NCBI RefSeq assembly: GCF_954871325.1
Contig: NC_088775.1
Location: 64,085,561 to 64,149,560 of the forward strand
DNA length: 64,000 nt
Direction of reading: 5' to 3'
DNA from: Gordionus sp. m RMFG-2023
Taxonomy: Eukaryota > Nematomorpha > Gordioida > Chordodea > Parachordodidae
The number at the start of each line of letters is the position of its first letter. The first letter of the stretch is position 1. A model generated the notes under the pieces. That model did not search any database. It saw only the letters and a program-made list of their open reading frames with translations, and had not been told where the DNA came from. Made by a program: the position numbers and the translations under genes. Shown one piece after another: positions 47,520 through 58,984 of this stretch.

Positions 47520-47848
47520 GTAAAAGTTAAATATTTGAGATAAGAAAAATATATATTTTAATATATTTTATAATGAACATAATCAAAATAGGTTATAACA
47601 ATTTATATTAATAATTCACAAAAATAAATATTTTATACAAAATCAAAATGATATCCAGAATTATAAATGGGTATTTTCTTGATAGTAAAAGTTAAATATT
47701 TGAGATAAGTAAAATTATATATTTTAATATATTATATAATGAACATAATCAAAAAAGGTTATAACAATTTATATTAATAATTGACAAAAATAAATAATTT
47801 AATACAAAATCATAATGATATCCAGAATTATAAATCGGTATTTTCTTT
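47520..47848. repeat. 165-bp tandem duplication at the 5' flank of Mtr4
   Basis: Two copies beginning GTAAAAGTTAAATATTTGAG, at 47520 and 47685, about 95 percent alike by eye. Their ends share CCAGAATTATAAAT and GGTATTTTCTT. The pair starts 35 bp upstream of the proposed start codon, so it lies where the 5' UTR or promoter should be. Confidence 0.9.
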
Positions 47849-47865
47849 AAAGTGATAAATGTAGT

Positions 47866-48000
47866 GATGTAAACATTTTTTTTAAAATTGAATGTGTTCG
47901 CTGCAACGTTTGTTGACAAAAATCGAACGGTTCAAGTTCATTTTCAAAAAAAGGAACATGTTCACGTTTTTTTAAAACTTTATGAATAAATTTTTAATTT
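47866..48000. repeat. GAACG/CGTTC-word block, left partner
   Basis: TGTGTTCGCTGCAACGTTTG, AATCGAACGGTTCAAGTTC and GGAACATGTTCACG words crowd this block. A similar inverted block lies at about 51715-51865. Probably one end of a decayed hAT element; no target duplication established. Confidence 0.4.
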
Positions 48001-48361
48001 TTTAAACTGCAGAAGTTAAAAAATACACATAATTTTGAAAATATCCTAAATATTATGTATAAAAAAAATATCATCATGCATTTAAAGAATTGTATAAATG
48101 CTACTCAGCAACCATCATCATTAGGGTACCAACGGCCTCTTGTGTGGCCTCACTCTCTACAATAAATAGAGTTCAATTAAGCACTTGAGAGTCGATGAAA
48201 GATCAACGCAAACAAAATTTAGTATTGATGGTTTATGAAAAAAAATAACACAAAATATATCCTTAAATTTAATTATGTTAAAATTTAAAAATAAAAATTG
48301 TCGAATTATATTATAGTATTATTTTATATATTCATATTATAGTATTATTTTGTATTCATAT

Positions 48362-48814
48362 TAGAGATCTGCAAATCTAAGCCCGGCCCATACCCGGCCC
48401 GAACGGGCTCTGGCTGGGTTCGGGCCTATTTTTTAAAACGGGTTAGGGCTTACCCGGGCCTAATATTTTTTTAAAAATTTGGACTGGGCCGGGCCTAATA
48501 TTTATTTAAAATATTCGGGCTAGGTGGGGTCGAGCTTTGCCAATTTTTTTAAATATATCTAAATTTATCGATTTATGTTGAATTTTTAATGTAAAATAAA
48601 AATATTTCATTTAGTTTATAGAGACTAGACGGTATATAACTTATATCATATATTTTGAGTAATTATAAAAATTAATTGCTATATTTAAATGAATTCGGGC
48701 CGGGCCAGCAAAACTTTTTAAAAAATATTTCGGGTTCGAGTCGGGCCGGCAAAATTATTAAAAAATGTTTAGGCCGGGCCAGGCGTGAAAAATTATGCCC
48801 GATGCAGATCGCTA
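48362..48814. mobile_element. hAT MITE with GGCCCGG words, copy 2
   Basis: A 453-bp element with ends TAGAGATCTGCA and TGCAGATCGCTA and a perfect target duplication ATTCATAT (48354-48361 and 48815-48822). It shares its central section with the copy at 6158 but carries longer G+C-rich terminal parts (CGGCCCATACCCGGCCCG, GGGCCGGGCC). Non-coding; the better preserved copy of the two. Confidence 0.94.
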
Positions 48815-50369
48815 ATTCATATTACATTAATAAATTTTTAATAAAAATAGCAAAAAATATCTATGAATGCTTAATTATTTGTTTTATTTTTAAAAAATAG
48901 TGGCCCCCCAAGTAAGCAGCTGGCCCGCATAGCTGAAATTCCTGGTTACGGCCCTGTGTTCAACTATTAAAATATGAAACTCTTGATAAAAACTTAAAAA
49001 TAATAGCGTAATTTCAAATAATCACAATAAAAATAAATAAATTCTAAAATATATTAAATATTTTATATAAATGTATAATACTATCAAATATTTAATGATT
49101 TTTACTTAATTTATCTAAATAATAATATAATTTAATAAAAAAAACAGAGACCTATCGGCCCTGCATTAAACCCACGGAAGGAGCCGAATTTTACCCTGGG
49201 TCGGGTCTGGCCCTGTACTGAATAATTTAAATAGCCATTATTACCTAGAAAAATTAAAAATTAATGTAATATATTTTTTTTAAATTCAGGCCGGGACGAA
49301 AAATCTTTTTTAAACAAAAATCCGAGCCGCGTCGTGAAAATGGTATCTCTGCATGTCTATGAATGAATTACAATCATAGAAAATATAGATAAATATATAA
49401 TTCGTCTTTGTTTTTGAGTAAAATGATCAAGTACTGAATTATAAAAGTTATTGCTAGATTTTAAATTTTTAATAAGTTTTTTTAAATCGAAATCAATTAT
49501 AGATAAAATTTAAAAAAAAAATTTTTACATTAAACTTATAATTTAAAGGTTAACGGAATATCTATAAAATTATTTTACAAAATTCTAAATTTAAAATAAT
49601 TTTGTGCATCAATGGCATTGTTCTTATTAAAAAAATAAGCATTTTTTTTATTGGCTTTCCCAATGCTTATTTATTAAACGTAAAATTACACAATATCACA
49701 TGATTTTCTCTTTATTATTTATTAAAAAAATGGGCAATATACGCTCATGTATATTTTTTTAAATAAATATAATAGTAGTTTTTTAACGTTAAAAATAATA
49801 TAATAATATTAATATTTTTAACGTTATAAAAATTATATTAATTTTTTTTAACGATCAGATTAGTTATACTTAAACACATTATAAAGATTATATTAAGTTT
49901 ATTTAAATATAGGAAAATTGCTTCTATGGAAGCTTCGCCACTGCAATCAAGTAAGGGACATCACTATCCTTTAAACTAAGGGTACTCAAAAAATTTTTAA
50001 AATTATTTTCAAAATTATCTTTTTTTAGCTAACATTATCTAAAATTACTTTCTTTTTTTTATAGCTAACTTAGCTATTTTCTAGCCCTATAAAAAAATTT
50101 AAGGGCTCGAGCCCCTGCCCTTCCCCCCGCCACCAATGACGCTACTGTAAGTATCTCTTTAAATTAAAACATGAAGATTTTGAAACTAATTTTATACTTT
50201 TTGGAAAGAGTTTACATTTGGTAAGAATAGAATTAGTTTATTGGATATGATGTTATTGTAAAGTATTTATTGTATTTGGGCCATGGTAATTCATAATCAG
50301 ATGATGATAATCAAATAACATCTATGCTTACGCTAATCTCTAAATAATATTTAAATTAATAAACTATAC
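48815..50369. other. Repeat debris, no gene seen
   Basis: About 49155-49360 holds G+C words of the GGGTCGGGTCTGGCCC type in A+T-rich sequence. About 49955-50147 is a short MITE-like block (start near AGGGACATCACT, end near CAATGACGCTACTG) resembling the element at 22705, with GGGCTCGAGCCCCTGCCC inside. No coding signal. Confidence 0.45.
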
Positions 50370-51607
50370 CAGGGTTGTGCATTTGACCGGTCAAATAAGA
50401 TTCGGTCAATTGAACGATATTTGACCGGTCAAATATGGTCAAATTCAAATAAATGTTTTTAAGACAATATTAATTCCATTTTATATATAATAGTAAAAAA
50501 TGTATATATATTAAATAATATTTTTCTAAATTCTATAATTAATGTTTCGCTATCCATGGCAGAGTTTTTTTAATCAATCTTAGGTTATGATATATTCCTT
50601 CTATCAATTTTTGGTTGTCGAGATCTTCAATCGGATTTTTTAGATACTTTTCTTAATATTCAAGGTGAACAAAGCCCATTTCAATAATTTGAGCCCGAAA
50701 TCTGATTGTTTTTATGAAAGTTACTGGTTTCCACATATTTTGGCTATTAAATATACCGCCGCATTTAATTCTGAAATTTATGATATCACTTAAAATATTT
50801 TGATAATCATCACTTTGTAAAAGGACTAATTTTTGTATTATATCATATGCTTCATCAAACTCAAGTAAGATGCCCCTTTATATTGCAGATCCAATAAATA
50901 ATCGCAGTGCAGAGTGAGCACATGTATTTGAACTGTTTTCTTTTTCAAAAGTATCTTTAATATTTTTTCTTCAGATTAGTAAATTATAAAATCATGGACA
51001 TGATTGTATTATATGTTTTCTAAATTAAGTACCTTGTTTTTTATGCGAGCCAGGGTCAATAAGGTAGCTAAATGTTTATGAATAGTATACATTTTTTAAT
51101 CTTTTGTCCAAAATAACATTTAATATATTATTGGTAATTTCTCTCCGCTGCTTTCAGAGCTTTCTTGCATAATTGCATTTGCTCATTACATTTTTTATTG
51201 ATGATGCTAATCTTGTTTGGATAATTGTATATAATGTAATATAAATTGGCAATTAGTAAGTTTCTCAAACCATGCTTAAGTAAAATTATTTTATTTATTT
51301 AGATCTAATCACAGAGAAAAATTTTTTTTTTATATTTCAAATTGAAATTCTAATATTTTAATATTTTAAAAAATTTTGTATTTTTCTATAAAATTATAAT
51401 TAAATCGATGCTTTGATGATACAAATATTTAAATAATTTGCAAATAAATTAGATTGATAAACATGCTTTAAATACATATTAGTTAATTAAATCAATATAG
51501 TTATTCACCAATAACATTTTAGAGTATTTGACCATATTTGACCAGGAAATACTTCTTCTGTCAATTGACCGAATTTGACCGGTCAATTGACCGACTTGCC
51601 AACCCTG
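50370..51607 (-). mobile_element. hAT element with GGTCAA words, copy B
   Basis: A 1238-bp element with ends CAGGGTTG and CAACCCTG and a perfect target duplication AACTATAC (50362-50369 and 51608-51615). Colinear with the copy at 24419 throughout. GACCGGTCAAAT and GTCAATTGACC words lie at both ends. The minus strand reads transposase-core pieces such as [19 protein letters not shown] (about 50770-50715) and SDIINFRIK. Truncated relative to a full hAT gene and frame-broken. Confidence 0.94.
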
Positions 51608-51714
51608 AACTATACTATAGGACAAAAAGAGCGGCAAGGAAACAGCTAATTAAAAAAATAACCCTCTTTTTCTTAAAAAATCTGGATTAATATTAAATTC
51701 ATATTTTTTATTTT

Positions 51715-51865
51715 AAAATGAATACTAAAGTTGAACGAACATAAAAAACAAACGCATTCTGCAAAAAACGAACGCGTTCATGTTCAAAATTCGTTAAAAA
51801 TAAAAGGAATGTCTTCATCATTTTTTTCAAAAAAACGAACTTGAACGAGTTCGTATGTTAAAATA
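51715..51865. repeat. GAACG/CGTTC-word block, right partner
   Basis: GTTGAACGAACAT, AACGAACGCGTTCATG and GAACTTGAACGAGTTCG lie here, inverted relative to the block at 47866. If the two are ends of one element it would be about 4 kb long, with two younger hAT elements inside. Confidence 0.4.
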
Positions 51866-54650
51866 TTTCAATTATACATTTTTTAAATAGTAATGGCATT
51901 TTGATATAATTTACCTAATTTTATTTTTACATTAGTTGTATTATGTAAGTTAATCAAATTTATAATAACAGCTAATTAATGATTTTTCCAAAACTCCAAT
52001 ACCACCCATAAATTTTATTTAACTTTTAACTCTTTTTTAATATGGTGTTTAAAACTCGGAATTCAGATTTATTAATCAAGCACTAAATATTGGCTAAAAC
52101 TGGATGTTTAGTGCTTTTATAGTTTTATTTTGATACATCATATTTTGTTTATTTTGCAACTTTTTATTCTTAATTTCGGCAACTAAACTGAATGAAGCAC
52201 TCATCTTTACTAAAAAAAGCATTAAAGAATGATATATGTTACATCGTTAGTGCTTTTAATCTACTTTTAACCATAATTGTGGCCAAAATTTTTATTTTTG
52301 CTTAGTTATTTTCTTAATTTAGGCTACTATAGGGGTGGAAATATTAGCAAGCCCCAACGATAATGGCATAGGTAGGTTTATCGTGTGATTCTAACCATTC
52401 AGCTAACTTTACCGAGTTGAAAACACTAGAGTAAAATTTACTAGATGATAAACATATCTAGGCCAGGATTGTGCTTAGGGGAGAGAGCTCTTAAAGTTAT
52501 TCCCCATATATTTTATTAGAAAGCTTTAGGCGCACTTATTTTAAGCCAGGGTATATCTTTTAAAATAAATAATTTTGTTTTTGACTATTTTTTTAAAAAA
52601 ATCTACGTCCAAAAACTGTGTATTTAATGTTTACTTCTCATTAGATTTAATTAATTTTTAATGCTATTCCAACTTATTTGCTGGAAAGTTCCACCAAAAA
52701 TAGATTAAACTGACAAAAAATTAGAGACCTGCAGAGGTCCATTTTCCGGCCCGGTCCGGATTTTAAAAAAATTATTCGTCCCTATATATTTATTCTTATT
52801 TTTTATAGGAATGGCGATTTAAAATATTAGCTTTAAAACATACGTCTCGGCCCGGGTATTTTTAAAAAATATTTTTAGGCCCGCTTGACCCTGGAATTTT
52901 TAAATAAAATTTTTTAGGCCCAGCCCGGGTTACGGCCCGGCTCGTGTACCCGAGCCGATCTTACAGCCGGCAGTTCTTTGCAAAAAATAACAGTAAAAAA
53001 TATAGCTTTGGACGTTACAGATTTAGGGGCTATCATGATCTTTCATTAATTAAAGATCTAAGTATTAACTGTTAATAGACAAAAAAGTCATTAGTATGCA
53101 CATATTTTATTTTTATATACTTATAATGAAGTGGAAGATAATTTTATATTTTCTTTATTTTATCAACGAAAAAATTAATATTATGAGTAGGCCTTCCAAA
53201 AATACAAATAAAATTTTAAAATCGAATAATGCTATTCGTTATTTGTACAAAATAAATAGGTAATTTAATTTTTCTAACGTTTATTAAAGAAATAGATTAT
53301 ATTTAGCAAAAAAATATGAATAGGTGTAAATGTGATATGTTTTTATTGACACTTTTAATTATTCTTAAAACTAAACTAATTGTCATCAGCGTATCAAAAT
53401 TTATGGAAAAACCTATACATTTCATAAATTTATATGAACAAAACTTCCAATAACACACTAGATTTTTACAATTGCTTATAAAAATGATTATAAGACCATA
53501 TAATACGTTATTTCTTCATGCCCAAATTCTTTAATTAAAATATAATTCATTAAATTACAAGAAATGTTAAAATTTTATTAAAACTTTCTTAAAATGCACA
53601 ATATGAAATCATTATAAACACTAAATAATTTTGAATAAACAAAATATATAATCAAATATGTACTTTTTAATTTTTATGGTGAAAATACTGGGAGTTTTCT
53701 TATATAATGAAGGTTTAGTTTAATGTAATATATTGTAATATTATAAAAAAATTATCTAAATTATGCCTATTCAATTCAATATATGTTCCATTCTTTTTTT
53801 TATAATATAAAAAACCATGCAGGGGTAAAGTAAGAAATTAAATCAATCCGCTAGGAAAGGAAATTTGATTATTTATCTTTATTAAGAATATTTACAAAAT
53901 AATTTTGAATAATTCATACGATTATTAAAAAGCCTATTATTAGACGAATATTTTTTTTATTATCCGATTCGAATGTGCTATTCGTATTCGTGTATATGAA
54001 CTGAATCAAATAACTAATATTTCTTTTTATGCCTATTGCTAAATTATATTTTAAAATAATACACTACCGATATCAATACAAATTAATAAGTATATAAATA
54101 TGAACATGAATTAAACAATTTTCCATTTATCCCGTGATGGTTACTTTTGTATATTTTGATTATGGATCTAGAATTCCCTCCGATATCAAGGATTTATTAA
54201 TATTTAACATTAAATTTGACAAATTATTTACTTTTAAATTTCTGGATTAGCTACCATGATCAAATTAGTAAGGTGATAGAAAGCCTCTTTCACATTTGGC
54301 AGTACTGCAGAGTAAAGCACCCACACAGTTAAGGAAATTTAAAAATTTTCATTACATCAATATACTGTCGAAGCTCTGCAATCGTTTCATATCCATTTAA
54401 TTTACATCTTTAGCAGATTCTTTTTATTTGCTTCTCTTCCAATCGCGCATCTAGTTTCTCACCAATTATTTTTTTGATTGAACAATATATAGTAAATATT
54501 TCTAAGATATAAAAATTATTTTATTAAAAGTCATTATAGTGATTTTACCTATCAAAATTATTTTTAAAAAAAAAATAAGAAAACGCTCCATTGTTAAATT
54601 CACTGAAGAAATCAGAGATGGAATATGAATATTCATATTTAAATTATTAA
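51866..54650. other. A+T-rich stretch with decayed repeat ends, no gene seen
   Basis: At 52728-52985 there is a TAGAGACCTGCAGAGG start followed by GGCCCGGTCCGG and later GGCCCGGCTCG words, like the MITE family at 6158/48362 but with no clear right end. ATTCG-rich clusters lie at about 53205 and 53940. No coding signal on either strand. Confidence 0.45.
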
Positions 54651-54654
54651 AATT

Positions 54655-56375
54655 TTGCTTAATTTAAATATTTAAAATTACAAAATATTTTTATTTTCAA
54701 TTTAAGAGTATTGCCATGATGGCGATACCTATAATTAATTTTCAATGATATTTTATTTCTCTTCTTTTTATTCTTTTAAAATAAAGTAAAACATAAATAT
54801 TTACGAATTAATAAAAAATTTCATTACAATTTTTTAAATGTAATTATGTTAATCCTCCTTCGAAATTAGTACATCTGTTAAAAGCAGGTGGAATTAGGGT
54901 TTATAAATTTAAAATTATTTCGTTGGGCATTTTAAGACGAAATAAAAACCGATTTATGGGCAACCTGGGATAACATGGACCCGGGAGGTTTATACCTTTT
55001 TAGGAAATTGGTTTTGATTAAGTTCCTATTATCAAATCCGCTAAATAAAGTTTAGAAATACCCGGATTCGGGTTCACTGGTTAAAAAAATTATTTAATCA
55101 AAGTACGAGTGCATAAAAAATTTTGTAAAAAATACAACACGTTCACCCTTAAAAGTCCAGCGTCTATACTAAAAAAATGCTATAACATATATATGCGCTG
55201 AGTAATTTAAAAAAAATTTATTCATATTTCACTAAAGTTTATCGGCCACTATAATCCTATAAATATTCGCAATAGTTACATCCCAGCGGCATGGTTGAAC
55301 ATAAAATATATAAGTAGTCATAATATCCTACAGTATGAGTCATTAGCGTATTTCCCAGAGGTTTTGTTGGACATCACTTTCCAATTATATAAGCAGTGAC
55401 CCATATGGTGATTAATGAAGTCTAGCGGATAGGAATTTCCGCTTGTATCATTATAAATAACTTTATAATTTTTTGGATCATTTCAGCCATGTAATAAGAA
55501 ATTCAGCTTTTTGTCTTTAGGAGAATGCACTTTAAATCTTTTTCATAACGAATTCCCAATAAAAATGCAGCTTTTTTGTATATAAAGGGCGCATTGATTT
55601 ATCTCGCTAATAGGAATAAAGAAATGCAGCTTTCTATACATGGGAGGGCTCCGTTTAATTCGTCTCGCGATAAGAATAACGAAATGCATTTTTTTTGTCC
55701 ATGAGGATGCCGTTCGATTCGTTTTATTTACTAATATGATCGAATATAACACCACGAATTATCATATTTCGGAAACGAATTTATATACTCGAATATTCCC
55801 CTAAATTTTAATATATTTCAAATTATATTTTCGAATAATATAGCAGAATGGCGCCATTCCTCTTAAAAAACGATTTCGAATAATTTGGTGAATATATTCT
55901 ATTCTGCAACACCGCCAATTATCATATTTTGGAAAACGAATTTATATACACTAATAATTTCCTATACGATTTTAATCTATTCCAAATTATATTTTTGGAT
56001 AATTTCATATTTGTGCAAAAAAACGAAAATACAAAAAAAACCACTTGTAAGAAGCCAGATATGGAATTGGAATTTCCCATATATATTACTTACTTAATTT
56101 AAATATTTAAAAATATCAAATATTTTTACTTTCAATTTAAGAGTATCGCCGCTGATGGCGATACTCTATAATTAATTTTCAATGATATTTTTTTTTTCTT
56201 CTTTTTATCCTATTAAAACAAAGTAAAACCTAAATTTTATGATTTAAATCATTACAATTTTTTAAATGTAATAATAATCAATCAGATCTTTCGAAATTAA
56301 TACATCTGCTAAAAGAAATTATTCAATCAAAATACGAGTACATAAAAAAATAAGTAAAAAGATAAAAAATACATT
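54655..56375. repeat. Compound repeat of unknown class (direct repeats plus two internal tandem arrays)
   Basis: The unit at 54655-54896 (AAGAGTATTGCCATGATGGC, then CATTACAATTTTTTAAATGT) returns at 56089-56316. A tail containing ATCAAAGTACGAGTGCATAA at about 55095 returns at about 56330, so the second copy lacks the stretch between. Inside, 55493-55735 is about four copies of a roughly 60-bp unit with GAAATGCAGCTTT. 55748-55850 and 55908-56005 are two copies, 160 bp apart, of a unit with AATTATCATATTT and GAATTTATATAC. No coding sense. Confidence 0.75.
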
Positions 56376-56404
56376 ACTCTCATTTTCCAACATATCCATT
56401 AGAC

Positions 56405-56575
56405 GGGACTGCAAGATAGAAGTGTGGGGCGGGGTTTTGCCTGGCCACACTTCGAGCGGGTATGGACTGGGTATCTAAAATATTTTTAAGATTGGGCGGG
56501 TGGCTGGGGGACCAGAAAATTATTAGATAATGGGCGGGGGTAGGCTTGTAAATTTTTATTATTTTTCTGGCGAAA
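56405..56575. repeat. GGGCGGG-word block, possible hAT end
   Basis: GTGTGGGGCGGGGTTTTGCC, GATTGGGCGGGTGGC and AATGGGCGGGGGTAGGC words stand in A+T-rich sequence just before the retroelement fossil. It looks like one subterminal block of a hAT family not otherwise seen here; no partner found. Confidence 0.35.
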
Positions 56576-56689
56576 TGAGCAGAACAGATTTCTTATTAAA
56601 ATAATAGTTTTAAAAATACATTTAAATAAATAAACAAATTTCTTTTCGATCATACTTGTGTATTATTATTCGATTTTTCATAATACCAG

Positions 56690-58935
56690 ATATTATTGAA
56701 TTATTATGGTCAGACCTAAGAATCTAGAAGCTATGCAACCTTATGTCCTGGGGCAAGCGGCCCAATCGTCGCAATCGAGTGCCAATACTCTAGGAGAGGC
56801 GTCCAATGAGCTACGCCAAATAACGCCCTTGAAAAATCTCCAATTGATGCGGGTATAGCAGCTATAATGACAGCGATTCAATCAATATATCTTCGATTAG
56901 ATCTCATGAGAATGGATAGAAACGAGACACGTCATAGGGACCGATTACCGTCTGGACTGGCCAGAAGTGCCACGTTGACCCCGTATCGTAGGGAAAGTAG
57001 ACCGACCGCTCCACCTCCACAAACATTACAGCTACCGCTTACAAACGAAGAGAAATACGCGAAGCTCACCAAAGTATGGGTGGGTCTCAACACGGATTTA
57101 GCGGAGCCTAAATGTTACACCAAAGATAGGAACTAACATGAAGTCAAGCATATTAAAGAAGTGGTCGAAATTCTCACTGTAGATTCGGACCCCCGATTGA
57201 TTGAGGCTATGACGAAACGTATAGGCGTCCTAGCTCTGGCCATACATTGGAATTGCTCAACTGACAAAGCAAATGACATGTCATCAATAGCAATTTCTGG
57301 GAGCTGAAGAAATTAAGATTGTCCCAGATGCACGGCCCTTTCGAAATAAGGACCGGGGAGGGCCCGCCACATCCTACCGCAGACGGCCTGAAAAGGGCGC
57401 CCGCCGCAAGGGGCAAGAAGAGGAAGTGACTCCGATATTGTCTCACTCCGTCTAACCCCCTTTTTCTTCCTTCTCAGTTACATTCTACTCCCCCCCCAAT
57501 ACCCAACGGCCCTTTCTAGGGCCACCCAATACCCAACAACCCTTAGGCTACACATGCACCAACGGGAAGCGCATGTCGGTAAACGGTCCAACGACCCAAA
57601 GAGAAGAGCCAATGCAGTTCCCAGACTGGCTAAAAAGGGTAAACGCTTACCTAAAGGAACTGAGGCGTCCTGTTCTCTCCTGATGACGGCATAGATTCCG
57701 GAAGCGATAATGACAAAAATCTTCCTTCCATCCCCGAAGACCTGGATCCATTGCCTGCCGGTCAACCAGCTGACTCGGATTCGGACGTACCTTTTTTCCA
57801 GTCCGAAGATTTGGGCATCCCCGAATGGTGGATCCCGGAGCCGACCACGACATCATGATCCTCGAGCAGCAGCGCTGATAGCGGTGTTAGATCTATCATC
57901 TTTGACCTTGAAGATTCTATTTTCAATGACAACGATGATTCTGGAATGCCCCAGGTGGGGTCAATCGCTATTCCAAACTTGCTTGGTATTCTCAACGTTA
58001 TCGGCAACGAAAACACGCTTCCTTCACGGATGACGTGCACTGCCCAGCTTAGATATTAGTAGAGCGAGACTTACGCCCGGGCCGCTAATGTCTAGGTTTA
58101 CGAGAAAGGTCGCTACTAGAGGTTTCCGCCCCAGATTAGATCACCTAAGGATCACCCGTAACGACAACCACTATTTTCGGCACTCCAACAACTTCCCTAT
58201 CTCCAAAAGATATAGAGACATCGTTCGCCAAATGCTAGAAGCTTATATAATCCAGCCCTCCTATACAGCCACATTTGTTCCCTTCGTAATACTCAAAGCT
58301 TACGGTTCCCCGAGAGTCATCAGCGATTTCTCCGAAGTGTCTAAAAATTTTCTTCATTACCCTTTCCGACTCAAATCCATCCCGCTAATGTCAGGGAACC
58401 TTGAAAAGGCTAAGTTCGCATGCAAGATTGAGATTAAATACGCCTTCTTTTTGATACTCTATGCGCAACAAGTAAGAATGTTTTTGGGATTTCATATTAA
58501 CGGAACAAGTTATGCATAAAAGATTTTACCTATGGGCGCGTCTTTCAGCCCCTACTGCTTGCAGTCAATCATTCTGGACGCATGCGCACAAACCAGTCAA
58601 GAGGGCACATAACAATGTATATCTCGATGACACTAATCTATGGAGACAATGAGAGTGACGTCAAATGGTCTACAAGATCACTAAGATGCACTCTGGAAGG
58701 CTGGGGACAAAATCTCAAGGGAAAAATCGGTATTAGACTCTACGCCGTATATCACATACCTCGGTATCCCTATAAATCTCGAAGCGAAAACGATCAGGGC
58801 TGATACTAATACAAGAAGAAGACTTGAAAAATGTCTCAAAGTATTCAGGCGCCATGCATATCAACACTTAGAATTAGGACGTTTGCTAGCGGCCAAGGTA
58901 TTAGGAGTGGTGAATCACTAACGCATATACAATTC
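56690..58935 (+). mobile_element. Retroelement fossil copy A (LTR-kin or DIRS-like), plus strand
   Basis: G+C content rises abruptly here. The first part (about 56710-57450) looks like a gag-like region. The second (about 58090-58930) is a reverse transcriptase with recognisable family blocks. The copy is truncated at its right end, where A+T-rich DNA begins. It is broken in several places and is not functional. The family is uncertain: the overall build fits DIRS-like or other LTR-kin elements. I did not find long terminal repeats. Its right two thirds recur inverted in copy B. Confidence 0.7.
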
Positions 58936-58984
58936 TACAGTATATGGTAATATGAGAAATTGAATAATAATACACAAGTATGAT

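Noticed and set aside
52360-52420. Minus strand reads TTAGCTGAATGGTTAGAA, similar to a tRNA A box
   Set aside because: No B box, no pairing acceptor or anticodon stem in the following 70 nt.
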